64,000 bases of DNA from Oscillospiraceae bacterium (GTDB lineage Bacteria; Bacillota; Clostridia; Oscillospirales; Ruminococcaceae), in contig JAGAKZ010000018.1 of the NCBI GenBank assembly GCA_017848115.1, forward strand, positions 1 to 64,000, written 5' to 3'. The position numbers and the translations under genes are program-made. Below, in pieces: positions 26,759 to 36,502 of this stretch. The first letter of the stretch is position 1. Each line of letters opens with the position of its first letter. The notes below the pieces were generated by a model. It did no database searches. It worked only from the letters and a program-made list of their open reading frames with translations, and was not told the DNA's origin.

Positions 26759-29107
26759 TTACTGTACTTTCCAGATGTTTTCTGCATAATCAATGATCGT
26801 TCTGTCTGAACTGAACTTTCCTGCGTTACACATATTGAGCCACATCTTTTTGCCGAAAGCTATTGTGTCTTTATAATCACTGTTGCATCTGAGTTTTGCC
26901 TGTACATAGGATTCGAGGTCACCGAGAAGGTAGTAATTATCAGGGCTGTGCCAGCTTGCGCCATCGAGGAGTGACTGGTAGAGTTCTCTGAAATCACCGC
27001 TTCCGCCATCATCAAATGTACCGTCAATAAGAGTTTCAACAACTTTTCTTATTTTGCTGTTTTCTGAAATTATCTTACGACTGCAGTACTCAGGCATTAT
27101 TTTTTCAAGTTCTTCTACAGTAGCACCGAAGATATAGTTGTTTTCCTCGCCTGCTTCTTCAACTATTTCGATATTTGCACCGTCAAGTGTTCCGAGTGTT
27201 ACTGCACCGTTGAGCATAAGTTTCATATTTCCTGTACCGCTTGCTTCTGTACCTGCTGTAGATATCTGTTCTGATACTTCGGCTGCGGCGATAAGCTTTT
27301 CTGCATAAGAAACGTTATAGTTGGAAACAAAAACTACCTTTATAAGTTTGTTTACTTCTTCATCTTTTTCTATAAATGAAGCTATTTCATTTATATACTT
27401 GATTATAGCTTTTGCTCTTCTGTATCCCGGAGCAGACTTTGCACCAAAAATAAATGTTGTAGGTGTAAAGTTTGTTATCTCTCCGCTCTTTATTCCAAAG
27501 TAGATATACAGTATCGAAAAAGCGTTGAGAAGCTGTCTTTTGTACTCATGCAGACGTTTTATCTGAATATCAAAGATACTGTTTTCATCTATTGATATAT
27601 TTTCCTTGCTAAGTATAAACTCGGCAAGCTGTTTTTTCTTGGTTTTCTTTATTTCTATAAACTTATTTATTATCTGATCGTCATCGGCATATGAAACAAG
27701 ATTTTTGAGTTCTGAAAGTTCTGTTACCCATTTGTTACCCGAAAGCAGACCTGTAATAAGTCCTGACAATTCCTTGTTGCAAAGAGCAAGCCAGCGACGC
27801 TGTGTTATGCCGTTTGTCTTGTTCTGAAATTTGTCCGGATAAATGCTGTACCAGTCAGCAAGAGTGGATGCTTTGAGTATTTCGGTGTGTATCTGTGCTA
27901 CGCCGTTTACGTATGAAGAACAGTATGTTGCCATATGAGCCATATGGATCATATTGTCCTTGATCATCTTCATATCATTTACTTTGTCCTTACCGCCTTC
28001 GATACTGTACATATCAGCGATAAAGCTTTCGTTTATCATAAATATGATATCATATATTTCAGGAAGAAGTTCCTTTACAAGATCACAGCTCCATTTTTCA
28101 AGCGCCTCAGGCATGATAGTATGATTTGTGTAGTTGAAGATCTCCTTTGCAGTACTCAGTGCCTGTTCAAAAGTAAAACCTTCGTTTACAGTAAGCTGTC
28201 TTATAAGTTCGGGAACCGATATTACAGGGTGTGTGTCATTAAGCTGTATCGTTACAAACTTTCCGAGAGTCTTTATATCCTTATGCTTTATCTTGTGTTT
28301 CTTTATTATATCGGCAAGTGACGCACTGCAGAAGAAATACTGCTGTTTTAATCTTAACTTCTTTCCTTCGTAAGTGTCATCATTTGGATAAAGCACTCTT
28401 GAAATATCCTCGGCAAATATTTTTTCACGGTTTGCTTCGAGATATTTCTGCTCGTTAAACAGTCTGAAATCAAAGTCATCTTTTGACTCTGACTGCCACA
28501 AACGGAGTGTTCCTATATTATGTGCGCCGTATCCTATTATTGGAATATCATAAGGAACTGCCGTAACAGTCTGATCACTAAACTTTACTTCAACAGCATC
28601 TTCTTCGCAACGTACAGACCATGCATCACCGTACTTTGTCCAGTTATCAGCTTCTTCTACCTGAAAACCGTTTTCAAATCTCTGTTTGAAAAGTCCGTAC
28701 TTGTATCTTATACCGTATCCGTCAAGCGGAATATTGTGAGTTGCGGCACTGTCAAGAAAACACGCTGCGAGTCTTCCGAGTCCTCCGTTTCCGAGAGCGG
28801 CATCTTCCACTTCTTCCATATCATTGATAGAAAAACCATAGCTTTCAAAAACATTTGCCACTTCATTATATATATCAAGACAAAGGAGATTGTTATAAAC
28901 AGAACGACCTATAAGAAACTCCATTGAAAAATAGCAGGCACGTCTTGAGTCAAGATGTGACTGTTTACTCTTTTTCCAGTCATCTGACATATGTTTCATT
29001 ATAAGTTCGCTTAGTTTGTTGTGAAGTGCATATGGTGTAACTTTTCCTGAGGCTTTGATTTCCTCAATCCCTGCTCTCAGTTCTGTAATAAAAATCTGTC
29101 TGTTCAT
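26759..29107 (-). CDS. glgP: Glycogen/maltodextrin phosphorylase
   Basis: Pyridoxal-phosphate enzyme of 782 residues that releases glucose 1-phosphate from alpha-1,4-glucans. Family motifs include EDAALGNGGLGRLAACFLDSAA, LNDTHPVISVPEL, and the C-terminal EASGTGNMKLMLNGAVTLGTLDGANIEI around the cofactor Lys region. Its start overlaps the end of malQ by 44 bases, so they are translated from one message. A second copy begins at 62652 and is partly contained in the window. It follows an AGGACTG-like site. Confidence 0.95.
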   Translation of the reverse strand: MNRQIFITELRAGIEEIKASGKVTPYALHNKLSELIMKHMSDDWKKSKQSHLDSRRACYFSMEFLIGRSVYNNLLCLDIYNEVANVFESYGFSINDMEEVEDAALGNGGLGRLAACFLDSAATHNIPLDGYGIRYKYGLFKQRFENGFQVEEADNWTKYGDAWSVRCEEDAVEVKFSDQTVTAVPYDIPIIGYGAHNIGTLRLWQSESKDDFDFRLFNEQKYLEANREKIFAEDISRVLYPNDDTYEGKKLRLKQQYFFCSASLADIIKKHKIKHKDIKTLGKFVTIQLNDTHPVISVPELIRQLTVNEGFTFEQALSTAKEIFNYTNHTIMPEALEKWSCDLVKELLPEIYDIIFMINESFIADMYSIEGGKDKVNDMKMIKDNMIHMAHMATYCSSYVNGVAQIHTEILKASTLADWYSIYPDKFQNKTNGITQRRWLALCNKELSGLITGLLSGNKWVTELSELKNLVSYADDDQIINKFIEIKKTKKKQLAEFILSKENISIDENSIFDIQIKRLHEYKRQLLNAFSILYIYFGIKSGEITNFTPTTFIFGAKSAPGYRRAKAIIKYINEIASFIEKDEEVNKLIKVVFVSNYNVSYAEKLIAAAEVSEQISTAGTEASGTGNMKLMLNGAVTLGTLDGANIEIVEEAGEENNYIFGATVEELEKIMPEYCSRKIISENSKIRKVVETLIDGTFDDGGSGDFRELYQSLLDGASWHSPDNYYLLGDLESYVQAKLRCNSDYKDTIAFGKKMWLNMCNAGKFSSDRTIIDYAENIWKVQ

Positions 29108-30617
29108 TTGAATCAGTCCTTTCTTCAGTAATGATCTGTTTTATCGGTGTTGCTCTGTTATAGAGCATATTTAATATACGTATCTTCTGCTTTAACTCAT
29201 TTGTAAAGTCTTCTTTTTTAGCACGGTATACCCAGTTTCCCGAAACAGTTGACGGTATATTCATACGGCAGTCCGAGTCTTCAAGTGCAAAGTCCTGAAA
29301 CTGTGCAACAGCCGACTGTGCAATACTTGCCCATGTCATACGTATCATAGCATAAGGGATATCCTCATCTTTTTCCACGTTAAGATAAGTACGGCAAAAA
29401 TCAAGAGAAGGTTTTTCAAGAGATCTGTACCAGCCTACAAGTGTATCATTATCGTGAGTGCCTGTATACGCATAACAGTTTGATGTAGTAAAATTGTGCG
29501 GAAGATAATCGCTTTTGGGGCTGTCAAAGCCAAATTCCGTTACTTTCATTCCCGGATATCCTGTCTTGTCGAGCATCTTCTGAACATCATCTGTAATAAA
29601 TCCGAGATCCTCTGCTATGATATTCATCTTTCCGAGAACCGCTTCGGCTTTCTTGAAGAGTTCTGCGTCAGGTCCTTTCTGCCATATACCGACTTCGGCT
29701 GTTTCGTTTCCGAACGGAATACAGAAATAGCTTTCAAATCCTCTGAAATGATCTATACGTACTATGTCATAAGTTTCAGTGGCATTTTTCAGGCGCTTTA
29801 TCCACCATTCGTAATCAGTTCTTTTGTGGTATTTCCAGTCGTAAAGAGGATTTCCCCAGAGCTGACCTGTAGGTGAAAAAGGATCAGGCGGACAGCCTGC
29901 CACCGCAATAGGTGATTTGTTTTCATCAAGACAGAAAAGTTCGGGATTTTTCCACACTTCCACACTATCGTGTGAAACGTAGATAGGTATATCGCCTACT
30001 ATTTCTATTCCGTTTGCATTTGCATATTCTTTTAGTGCGTTCCACTGCCGGTAGAAGCAGTACTGTATAAACTTATGAAATTTTATTTCATCGGCAAGCA
30101 CTCTCTTTGCCTGGTCAACTGCCGAGTTTTCAGCCATTGCGAGAGGGCGTGACCACTTGTACCACGGCAGTCCGTTGTTGCGGAACTTGAGTGCCATAAA
30201 GAGAGCGTAGTCATCGAGCCATTCACGAGTCATAAGTTCATACACGTTATACTCTTTTGTAGGTTTGAATCTTGCAAAAGCTTTTCTTAAAACATCGTAT
30301 ACATTGTTGTAAAGAAACTCATAGTCAACTTTTCCGCTTTCGTTTTCCCACTTTATCTTTGCGTAATCTGACTTTAAAAGCAGACCTTCTTCTTCAAGAA
30401 GCTCAAAATCTATAAAATAAGGATTTCCTGCAAATGCTGAAAATGACTGATACGGAGAATCACCGTAACTTGTGGGTGATAGAGGAAGTATCTGCCAGAG
30501 TCCTACCCTGCATTCTGCAAGAAAGTCCACAAACTCATATGCATTTTTCCCAAGCTTTCCTATACCGTATTCGGAAGGAAGACTTGATATATGAAGTAAT
30601 ATACCACTTTTTCTCAT
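29064..30617 (-). CDS. malQ: 4-alpha-glucanotransferase (amylomaltase)
   Basis: GH77 enzyme of 517 residues that rearranges maltodextrins so that a phosphorylase can use them. Visible motifs include GDSPYQSFSAFAGNPYFIDF, the nucleophile region YDIVRIDHFRGFE, IAEDLGFITDDV, and GTHDNDTLVGW. The last 30 or so residues (TEERTDSNEQTDFYYRTESRD) extend beyond the usual end and overlap the glgP start. Together with glgP it forms an alpha-glucan degradation operon. A second malQ at 61087 sits in the ABC transporter operon. Confidence 0.95.
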   Translation of the reverse strand: MRKSGILLHISSLPSEYGIGKLGKNAYEFVDFLAECRVGLWQILPLSPTSYGDSPYQSFSAFAGNPYFIDFELLEEEGLLLKSDYAKIKWENESGKVDYEFLYNNVYDVLRKAFARFKPTKEYNVYELMTREWLDDYALFMALKFRNNGLPWYKWSRPLAMAENSAVDQAKRVLADEIKFHKFIQYCFYRQWNALKEYANANGIEIVGDIPIYVSHDSVEVWKNPELFCLDENKSPIAVAGCPPDPFSPTGQLWGNPLYDWKYHKRTDYEWWIKRLKNATETYDIVRIDHFRGFESYFCIPFGNETAEVGIWQKGPDAELFKKAEAVLGKMNIIAEDLGFITDDVQKMLDKTGYPGMKVTEFGFDSPKSDYLPHNFTTSNCYAYTGTHDNDTLVGWYRSLEKPSLDFCRTYLNVEKDEDIPYAMIRMTWASIAQSAVAQFQDFALEDSDCRMNIPSTVSGNWVYRAKKEDFTNELKQKIRILNMLYNRATPIKQIITEERTDSNEQTDFYYRTESRD

Positions 30618-30797
30618 AATTATAAATAAAACCTTTCACTTTAAAAAAATTTGTTTTTTACATTGTATGAATAAGAACAATTTTATTTCGGATAATATAA
30701 ATACATAAATAAAATTTTTTAAATGCTTTCAACATACTTGAATCAATTATATCATATCTTGACTGCATATTTTATCAAACTATCAAGGAGTGAAAAA

Positions 30798-31247
30798 ATG
30801 CAAAGATCAGGCGAACGTATTTTTGTCTTTCTTATAGGTTGTTTCCTGTACAGCCTTATCGAAATAACAGCCAGAGGATATACCCACTGGTCCATGACAA
30901 TAACAGGTGGCATTTGCATGGTATTTATATACCACATGACAAATGATACGAATATAAATATTATATTCAAGTGTATTTTCGGAGCACTTTTTATAACCTG
31001 TGCTGAATTTGTAGTAGGTATAATAGTGAACATAATCTTTAAATGGAATGTATGGGATTATTCTGATATGCCTGCAAACGTCTTGGGGCAGATATGCCTT
31101 CCGTTTTCATTTATATGGTTTATGCTCTGCTTTGTCGGATATATGCTAAGCAAGCTGATAAGCAATAAATTCAGGCGAATATATGAAAAAGAAAAAATAA
31201 GCTGTGAGATCACTCAGCCCATATTTCTTCCCCAAGAGAATTTATAA
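30798..31247 (+). CDS. Membrane protein of the CmpB-like putative permease group
   Basis: Protein of 149 residues with four to five hydrophobic segments and the phrases RGYTHWSMTITGG, WNVWDYSDMPANVLGQICLPFS, which occur in a widespread Firmicute family annotated as putative ABC transporter permease (PF06541-like). The ATG at 30798 was chosen because AAGGAG stands 9 bases upstream; an ATG at 30723 is in frame but lacks a ribosome site. The 3' end overlaps that of the convergent esterase by 38 bases. True function unknown. Confidence 0.68.
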   Translation: MQRSGERIFVFLIGCFLYSLIEITARGYTHWSMTITGGICMVFIYHMTNDTNINIIFKCIFGALFITCAEFVVGIIVNIIFKWNVWDYSDMPANVLGQICLPFSFIWFMLCFVGYMLSKLISNKFRRIYEKEKISCEITQPIFLPQENL

Positions 31248-32322
31248 ATTCTGTAAGTTCAACCGCCATTTCTTCCTGTTCAGAAATTCGTGGGTGACCG
31301 TCTGTAGCGTCACCGTTTCTTCTGAAATAATTTCTGTAGACCCTGTCGCTTTCGAGTTCACTTATAAGTTCATCGATCGCCTTATCCCACTGTACATCGT
31401 GACGAAGTACAGTAGTTGTAAGAATAAAAGATGCTTTCGGATATTTTTTATGAAGATCTGAAAGTATTTTTTTATACGCATCTTTCCACTTGACACGATA
31501 AGAGATCTGTGTTATATCATTATCAGGCATTCCGTCAGTATGATTATCATTCTGACCGAGTGCTATCACTACAACATCAGGTGTGTAGTATGAAAAATCC
31601 CATTCTTTTTTATCATAGTAACTTATATACTGCAACTTCGTATATGTACTTTCAAGTCCCGGAAAATAAGGTGCAAAACAGTATCCCGTACCGTCAAGTA
31701 CAGCCATACCGCCCTGAGAAACGTTATTTATCTGTGCATTTAAAAGGCGTGATGTTATCATTGCAAACGAATACCACGAATCATCATACTTTCCTTCATG
31801 CCCTTCAGGGTCACATACACCGATATGATCAACCGCCTGACAAACCGCACCGCAACAAACACTGTCACCGTAAAACTCCAGTTTTCTCTTTGGCAGAGCA
31901 GGCTGAGGAACTATGTCACATTCATTATCTACATAAAAACCGTTAAATCTGAAAATATGAGTTCCGTCCATTTTTTTATAAAGTATAAAAGTATGGACAT
32001 CGTTATCATTTTCAACAGGAATATCAAAAATCATATTTTCCGTCGTTTCAAACCTTGGTTCTTTTTCAGGCTCACACTTTATACTATCGTCTTTTTCACA
32101 GATTTTTAAAGTATATTGCTTACCGTCAAGGAAATATCCGAGCCATATATCCTGCCTGAATGATATATTATCTATCGCTATTGATAACGAATTTCCCGTA
32201 AACTTAAAACGAAGATTTGACCCTGCATATATAAGAGCCGGTTTTTTCTTATTTTCAAAATCAATTCTTCCCATGTAATTTATATTTTTATTATCAGATG
32301 CTACAAACTTTTTATTTTCCAT
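31210..32322 (-). CDS. SGNH esterase, carbohydrate esterase family 2-like
   Basis: Protein of 370 residues. The N-terminus (about 1-130) resembles the jelly-roll domain of CE2 acetylxylan esterases, and the C-terminus is an SGNH hydrolase with Ser154 in FYGDSVCCG, Asn258 in GQNDNH and Asp341/His343 in DGHP. It would remove acetyl groups from plant polysaccharides or imported oligosaccharides. No signal peptide is visible, so it probably acts inside the cell. The ATG at 32322 follows GAAGGAG with suitable spacing; a TTG three codons before would sit too close. Confidence 0.82.
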   Translation of the reverse strand: MENKKFVASDNKNINYMGRIDFENKKKPALIYAGSNLRFKFTGNSLSIAIDNISFRQDIWLGYFLDGKQYTLKICEKDDSIKCEPEKEPRFETTENMIFDIPVENDNDVHTFILYKKMDGTHIFRFNGFYVDNECDIVPQPALPKRKLEFYGDSVCCGAVCQAVDHIGVCDPEGHEGKYDDSWYSFAMITSRLLNAQINNVSQGGMAVLDGTGYCFAPYFPGLESTYTKLQYISYYDKKEWDFSYYTPDVVVIALGQNDNHTDGMPDNDITQISYRVKWKDAYKKILSDLHKKYPKASFILTTTVLRHDVQWDKAIDELISELESDRVYRNYFRRNGDATDGHPRISEQEEMAVELTEFINSLGEEIWAE

Positions 32323-32440
32323 TTTACACAAACTCCTTCAAACCAAAACTATACTATTTGATTATAACATTTTTCAGGTATTTATTCAAGTGATTTTGTG
32401 TATGCAGTAACGGTAATGGTATTTTATTTTGAGGGGGATA

Positions 32441-32506
32441 ACCTCTCAGTCAGCTTTGCTGACAGCTCTCCTTAAAAGGAGAGCCATAGTTTCTTCTGTA
32501 TTTTAC
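32441..32506 (-). repeat. Partial copy of a MITE-like palindromic repeat
   Basis: About 66 bases match, in reverse orientation, the right part of the element at 55746-55896: the arm ACCTCTCAGTCAGC, the palindrome CTCTCCTTAAAAGGAGAG, and the following CCATAGTT. Only one end is present here. Confidence 0.75.
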
Positions 32507-32588
32507 TTATGAAAAATTCTGATGCATTTAAACGGAGAAAAATGAAAAAACCACACCCATTACAAATAGAATGTGGTTTGAAATTATG

Positions 32589-33497
32589 TCAATCAAATAA
32601 AGCAATATCTAAAATTTTCTCAAGAGATTTTACTGCTTCGTTATATGATACTTTATCGAATAACAATGCAGAAGTTATGTTTTCATAATCTGACTTATAT
32701 GCATCTTTTTCTATTATCTCATTAAGAAGCACTTTGAAATCCACATCATCATTTGCAGATGGACATTGTTTGTCTTTCATTCTTTCTATACGCACCAATT
32801 CTTTAAGCTGTTTCAGTTCATCATCAACTTTAACTATTTCAAGAAGCTTATATATATCGTAAATATGTCTGGAATGACCATTAATTGTTCCACTCAAATA
32901 ATAATCTCCCAAAGCATATAACTTATCAATCATAGTTCGCTCTGCTGACTGAACATTTAATTCAAATGGTTCAAGATTATATTCACTTATTATTTTACTA
33001 TAATTGTTTTTCAAAAGAAAATCATAGATAAAGCTTGTAGCTGTTAATCTTTTGATTGGATAAGAACGAAAAAACACTGCTGTTTCAACTATAAGATGCT
33101 GTTTAAGATATACCGCATTAAATCCAGTAGGATAACCTATAAGATATTTATTAAAATCACGTCTTGAACGAACTTCATCAGGATTTAATAGAGTAAAACC
33201 AAAATTCTCAATTGATGCTACAATATTTGATTTTAAGTGCTTTCGTTGCCCTTCTGTCGGTTTTGTTTCACATTGAATATTCAAATCAATATCTTCAGAA
33301 AAACGATTTATAATTTTATAACACTTAGAAAGTGATGTACCACCTTTGAAAATAATATCCGGTTGCCTGCATACAACATCTTTTAGAAAAACCGTAACAT
33401 AATAGTCTTTTTCTATTATTGATGGGTCTATCTCCATTGAAGAAGATACTTCTGAAATTATATCTTTAAACAACTCCAAATCATCATGCAAATACAT
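32589..33497 (-). CDS. AbiEii-like nucleotidyltransferase toxin (copy 1)
   Basis: Protein of 302 residues of the AbiEii/AbiGii toxin family. The nucleotidyltransferase motif is intact (KGGTSLSKCY, then SEDIDLNIQ), as is the later RTMIDKLYALGDYYLSG and HSRHIYDIYKL block. Known AbiEii proteins use a nucleotide to block growth when phages infect. It overlaps its antitoxin gene by 14 bases. Copy 2 at 44543 has the same length and shares most motifs. Role in phage defence is inferred from the family. Confidence 0.85.
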   Translation of the reverse strand: MYLHDDLELFKDIISEVSSSMEIDPSIIEKDYYVTVFLKDVVCRQPDIIFKGGTSLSKCYKIINRFSEDIDLNIQCETKPTEGQRKHLKSNIVASIENFGFTLLNPDEVRSRRDFNKYLIGYPTGFNAVYLKQHLIVETAVFFRSYPIKRLTATSFIYDFLLKNNYSKIISEYNLEPFELNVQSAERTMIDKLYALGDYYLSGTINGHSRHIYDIYKLLEIVKVDDELKQLKELVRIERMKDKQCPSANDDVDFKVLLNEIIEKDAYKSDYENITSALLFDKVSYNEAVKSLEKILDIALFD

Positions 33498-34104
33498 TTA
33501 TAAGCCCCGTTTCGTATATAGATTTATAGATTCTGTCAGGATAAAGTGGCAGATATTTATCCACTTGTGACTTTGTAATATTGAATTTTCTCACATATCT
33601 TGCAAGACACTCTGTAAGTTCATTGTTATCAAGTTCGGAATACCGCTCCATATCTTTCAGCAAGTCCATAAACTGCAATATTTTTGCGTTATCTTCGGTT
33701 ATTTCTGTACGAGATTTACGGACAACAAAAGTGCGATTACCTTTTTCTATTCGTTTGATAGGATTTCCGATCTGACTTGTAACAATTTCTTTTACAGACG
33801 GCATTTGTGTTGTAACTCCGATCTGATTTGCAAAAACAAAACCACTATAATAACCAAAGATTTTCTTATTGCGTGATATATATTTACATTCAACTACCAC
33901 ATCAGGAAGCATAGTTAATTCCATACCTAGTTTTGATTTTTTGGGAATAAAATAAACACCATTCTCATAACGTTTAAGTTTTCCTTCGTCAGTAAGTTGT
34001 TTAAATTGCTGACGACGATACACTTCACTTATATTCAGGTCAATATCAGACGCAATTATCGGCTCGCCTGCACTAAAGTTATCTGTAATATACTGCCATA
34101 ACAT
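33484..34104 (-). CDS. AbiEi-like antitoxin/regulator (copy 1)
   Basis: Protein of 206 residues with an N-terminal winged helix (SEVYRRQQFKQLTDEGKLKRYENGVYFIP) followed by a C-terminal domain of the type found in AbiEi/DUF6088 proteins. It would neutralise the downstream toxin and repress its own promoter. The toxin gene overlaps its end. Promoter at 34160-34188. Copy 2 is at 43939. Confidence 0.82.
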   Translation of the reverse strand: MLWQYITDNFSAGEPIIASDIDLNISEVYRRQQFKQLTDEGKLKRYENGVYFIPKKSKLGMELTMLPDVVVECKYISRNKKIFGYYSGFVFANQIGVTTQMPSVKEIVTSQIGNPIKRIEKGNRTFVVRKSRTEITEDNAKILQFMDLLKDMERYSELDNNELTECLARYVRKFNITKSQVDKYLPLYPDRIYKSIYETGLINVFA

Positions 34105-34159
34105 AAGTATGCCTCCTTGTAATAACGATTTTGAATTAACTAATTTCTGTTTCGTTACT

Positions 34160-34188
34160 ATTATAGCATGGCTTTAAATTTTCGTCAA
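34160..34188 (-). promoter_or_regulatory. Promoter of AbiE-like pair 1
   Basis: Minus-strand TTGACG (34183-34188) and TATAAT (34160-34165) with 17 bases between them. The remainder of the 305-base gap up to 34409 holds no other gene that could be supported. Confidence 0.8.
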
Positions 34189-34409
34189 TATACAACAACA
34201 GTGAATATTTCTAAAAATGTATTTTTTCGTATTTCATCAGTATGTATTGCACTAAAAAAAGCAAGGTCATTTGTGGCACTTCACAAAGATATTTTTTCCA
34301 TGAAAGAAAACGGGCTTTTAAAATCATATATATATAGAAGATTTTTTAAGGGGGGATTTTATAAGAAAAACAGATTGTGATATTTACTACTAAAAAGGGG
34401 GGAAGTATA

Positions 34410-34943
34410 TTGCAATATGATGATAATTCAAATGATAGCTCAGACAGAAAAAAATTTTTGATCTGGAATATTATAACCCAATACTATAATGATATATATA
34501 GATTTTGTTATCTGAATCTCAAAAATAACAACTATGATGCAGATGACTGTACACAGGATATATTTCACTTTATGATGAAAAATGCCGACAAACTTGTTAT
34601 AGGTGGAGATATAAAGGCATGGCTTTACAAGGTAGCTATATATAAGATAAAAGAATACAGGAAACAAAAATCAAAGTTTGACTATCTTGAAGACATAGGC
34701 GAACTTCCTTACAAAGATAAACATTGGGACGGTGAACCGAATTCAGTATTCAGATATCTTATGCTTTCTGATTTTCTTACTAATATCGAAAAAAATATCG
34801 TACATGACTATTTTTTTGTAAGGCTTACTCCTGAACAGATTGCTGAGAAGTACAATATAACTGAAAATGCTTTTTTTATTCGAATGACAAGAATCAAAAA
34901 GAAGATATCAGATTATATCAAAGATAATGAAGTAAGTTTGTAA
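34410..34943 (+). CDS. ECF-type RNA polymerase sigma factor
   Basis: Protein of 177 residues with sigma-70 region 2 (NDIYRFCYLNLKNNNYDADDCTQDIFHFMM, DIKAWLYKVAIYKIKEYR) and region 4 (LTPEQIAEKYNITENAFFIRMTRIKKKI). The start TTG at 34410 was chosen because GGGGGGAAG lies 8 bases upstream. It is followed after 84 bases by an anti-sigma-like DUF4367 membrane protein, its probable partner. The adjoining dockerin-gene array could be its regulon, but no shared promoter was proven. Confidence 0.8.
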   Translation: MQYDDNSNDSSDRKKFLIWNIITQYYNDIYRFCYLNLKNNNYDADDCTQDIFHFMMKNADKLVIGGDIKAWLYKVAIYKIKEYRKQKSKFDYLEDIGELPYKDKHWDGEPNSVFRYLMLSDFLTNIEKNIVHDYFFVRLTPEQIAEKYNITENAFFIRMTRIKKKISDYIKDNEVSL

Positions 34944-35027
34944 TTTGAAAAATTAGGTGAAAATACAGGGCTTTAGGGGGAATTTAATGTATATTGCTTT
35001 TTGGTTACATATGGAGGCGGAGAATAA

Positions 35028-35831
35028 ATGGATGAAAATGAATTATTAAAAAAATTTTTATCAGACAATGAGTTTGAAAAACTTGCTGTTGAGAAAAATC
35101 TGAAAGAATTAGAAAAACTAGTAAAAAAGGGCGATGTAGAAAAAATTGATGAAATTGTTGATTTTCTGCTTGAAGTTCAGGGAGGGTGTGATATTGATGA
35201 CATAGATGTAAATGAGAAGGCAGATGAAATTATCAGGAGTTACAATTCTGAAAAAGTTAAAAAGTGCAGAAAGCGTATACCAAAAAAATTCGTTGCAGTT
35301 GCAGCATCTTTTATGACTCTGTTTGCAACTAACGGAATTGTAAAGGCTACAACAAACGAAAGTCTTCTGTCGCTTGTAGTTGATATTAAAGAGAGTGGGT
35401 TTTCAATTGATTTCAGTGAAACAATTGAACTTCCAACTTCGGAAGATGATCCGTATGGGATAAGGGGCGAATGTCAGAAATATGGGTATACTCCCGATGT
35501 TCCGTTTTATTTGCCGGAGGGGTTTGAATTGAAGCTTGTGGATAATTCAAATAAAAATCCCAATAAAATATATAATAGTTTCACATTCAAAAAAGGTAAG
35601 TGTTCTATATGTTTTGCATATAATTATTATTTAAACGAAATGGGTTCAGTAACTGTTCCATCTGACGAATATAACCTTAGTGAAATCGAAGTAAACGGAA
35701 CAAAAGCAATTTTAAGTCAGGAAGACGATCAATATGTTATTAATTATCAGAAAGATAAAATTATTTATGTTATTTTTATACATCATGTTGATTATTCTGA
35801 ATGTGATAAGATAATCGAAAGTATTAAATAA
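35028..35831 (+). CDS. DUF4367-type membrane protein, probable anti-sigma factor
   Basis: Protein of 267 residues: a helical cytoplasmic N-terminus (about 1-85), one transmembrane segment (about 88-107), and an extracellular C-terminal domain with the DUF4367 features (YTPDVPFYLPEGFEL, FTFKKGKCSICFAYN, VNGTKAILSQED). It follows an ECF sigma gene, the usual arrangement for an anti-sigma/sensor. The external domain may bind a signal such as a polysaccharide. It has a good GGAGGCGGAG site. Confidence 0.72.
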   Translation: MDENELLKKFLSDNEFEKLAVEKNLKELEKLVKKGDVEKIDEIVDFLLEVQGGCDIDDIDVNEKADEIIRSYNSEKVKKCRKRIPKKFVAVAASFMTLFATNGIVKATTNESLLSLVVDIKESGFSIDFSETIELPTSEDDPYGIRGECQKYGYTPDVPFYLPEGFELKLVDNSNKNPNKIYNSFTFKKGKCSICFAYNYYLNEMGSVTVPSDEYNLSEIEVNGTKAILSQEDDQYVINYQKDKIIYVIFIHHVDYSECDKIIESIK

Positions 35832-35846
35832 AAGGAAGTGTTTTTC

Positions 35847-36305
35847 ATGAAAAAAACAAGTAAAATTTTAGCATTCATCATATCTGTTTTGATTTTGCAT
35901 CGAACACCAATTGTTCCAATAAACGCATATAATGCAGAAATACCAACAGAAACATCCTCTATTAAAACAGTAGGGTTAATAATATTATATAGTCTATCTG
36001 TACAATGCACAAATCATAAATTGGTAATAAACGCTGAAACATATTCCAATGAAGAAATGAAAAAAATTGGATTGAAAAATATTGTAATTCAGCAATCTTC
36101 TAACGGATATACATGGAGTGATTATGCAACCTTAGACGATATGCTCGTTAATGACACTAAGCATGAACTTTATGACTACACTGTAGATGTCACAACCGGT
36201 TATTACTATAGAGTAAAATGCGACCACTACGCAAAGGAAAAGGGATTGTTTTTCCCTGATGAAGAATCCATAAGTAACACTTCAAACAGTGTTTACATAA
36301 GCTAA
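35847..36305 (+). CDS. Small secreted protein of unknown function
   Basis: Protein of 152 residues with an N-terminal signal-like segment (SKILAFIISVLIL) and a beta-rich exported part ending NTSNSVYIS. It contains a fold phrase (VDVTTGYYYRVKCDHYAKEKG) like those in small Ig-like secreted proteins of ruminococci (DUF6147-like). It is 15 bases after the anti-sigma gene, so it belongs to the same transcript. The ATG at 35847 has AAAGGAAG upstream. It has no dockerin. Confidence 0.6.
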   Translation: MKKTSKILAFIISVLILHRTPIVPINAYNAEIPTETSSIKTVGLIILYSLSVQCTNHKLVINAETYSNEEMKKIGLKNIVIQQSSNGYTWSDYATLDDMLVNDTKHELYDYTVDVTTGYYYRVKCDHYAKEKGLFFPDEESISNTSNSVYIS

Positions 36306-36502
36306 GTTGTGTTAGTTCTTAATGCAACATAAAAGAGAGGGTGGTTAAATTGATTGTTTGATATATACGCAAATTAAAATTTGCATACCTAAGGACGTTA
36401 CACATTTCAAAATTCAATAGTTTATCATTGAATTTATCACTAAAAAATTAAAGATATGTTCGTAAATCATATTTTTGATGAAAAAAATTGGAGGAATAAC
36501 TA

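Noticed and set aside
34168..34380. Plus-strand frame of 70 codons before the ECF sigma gene
   Set aside because: It has no ribosome-binding site, overlaps the promoter of AbiE-like pair 1, and its composition is that of A/T-rich intergenic DNA.
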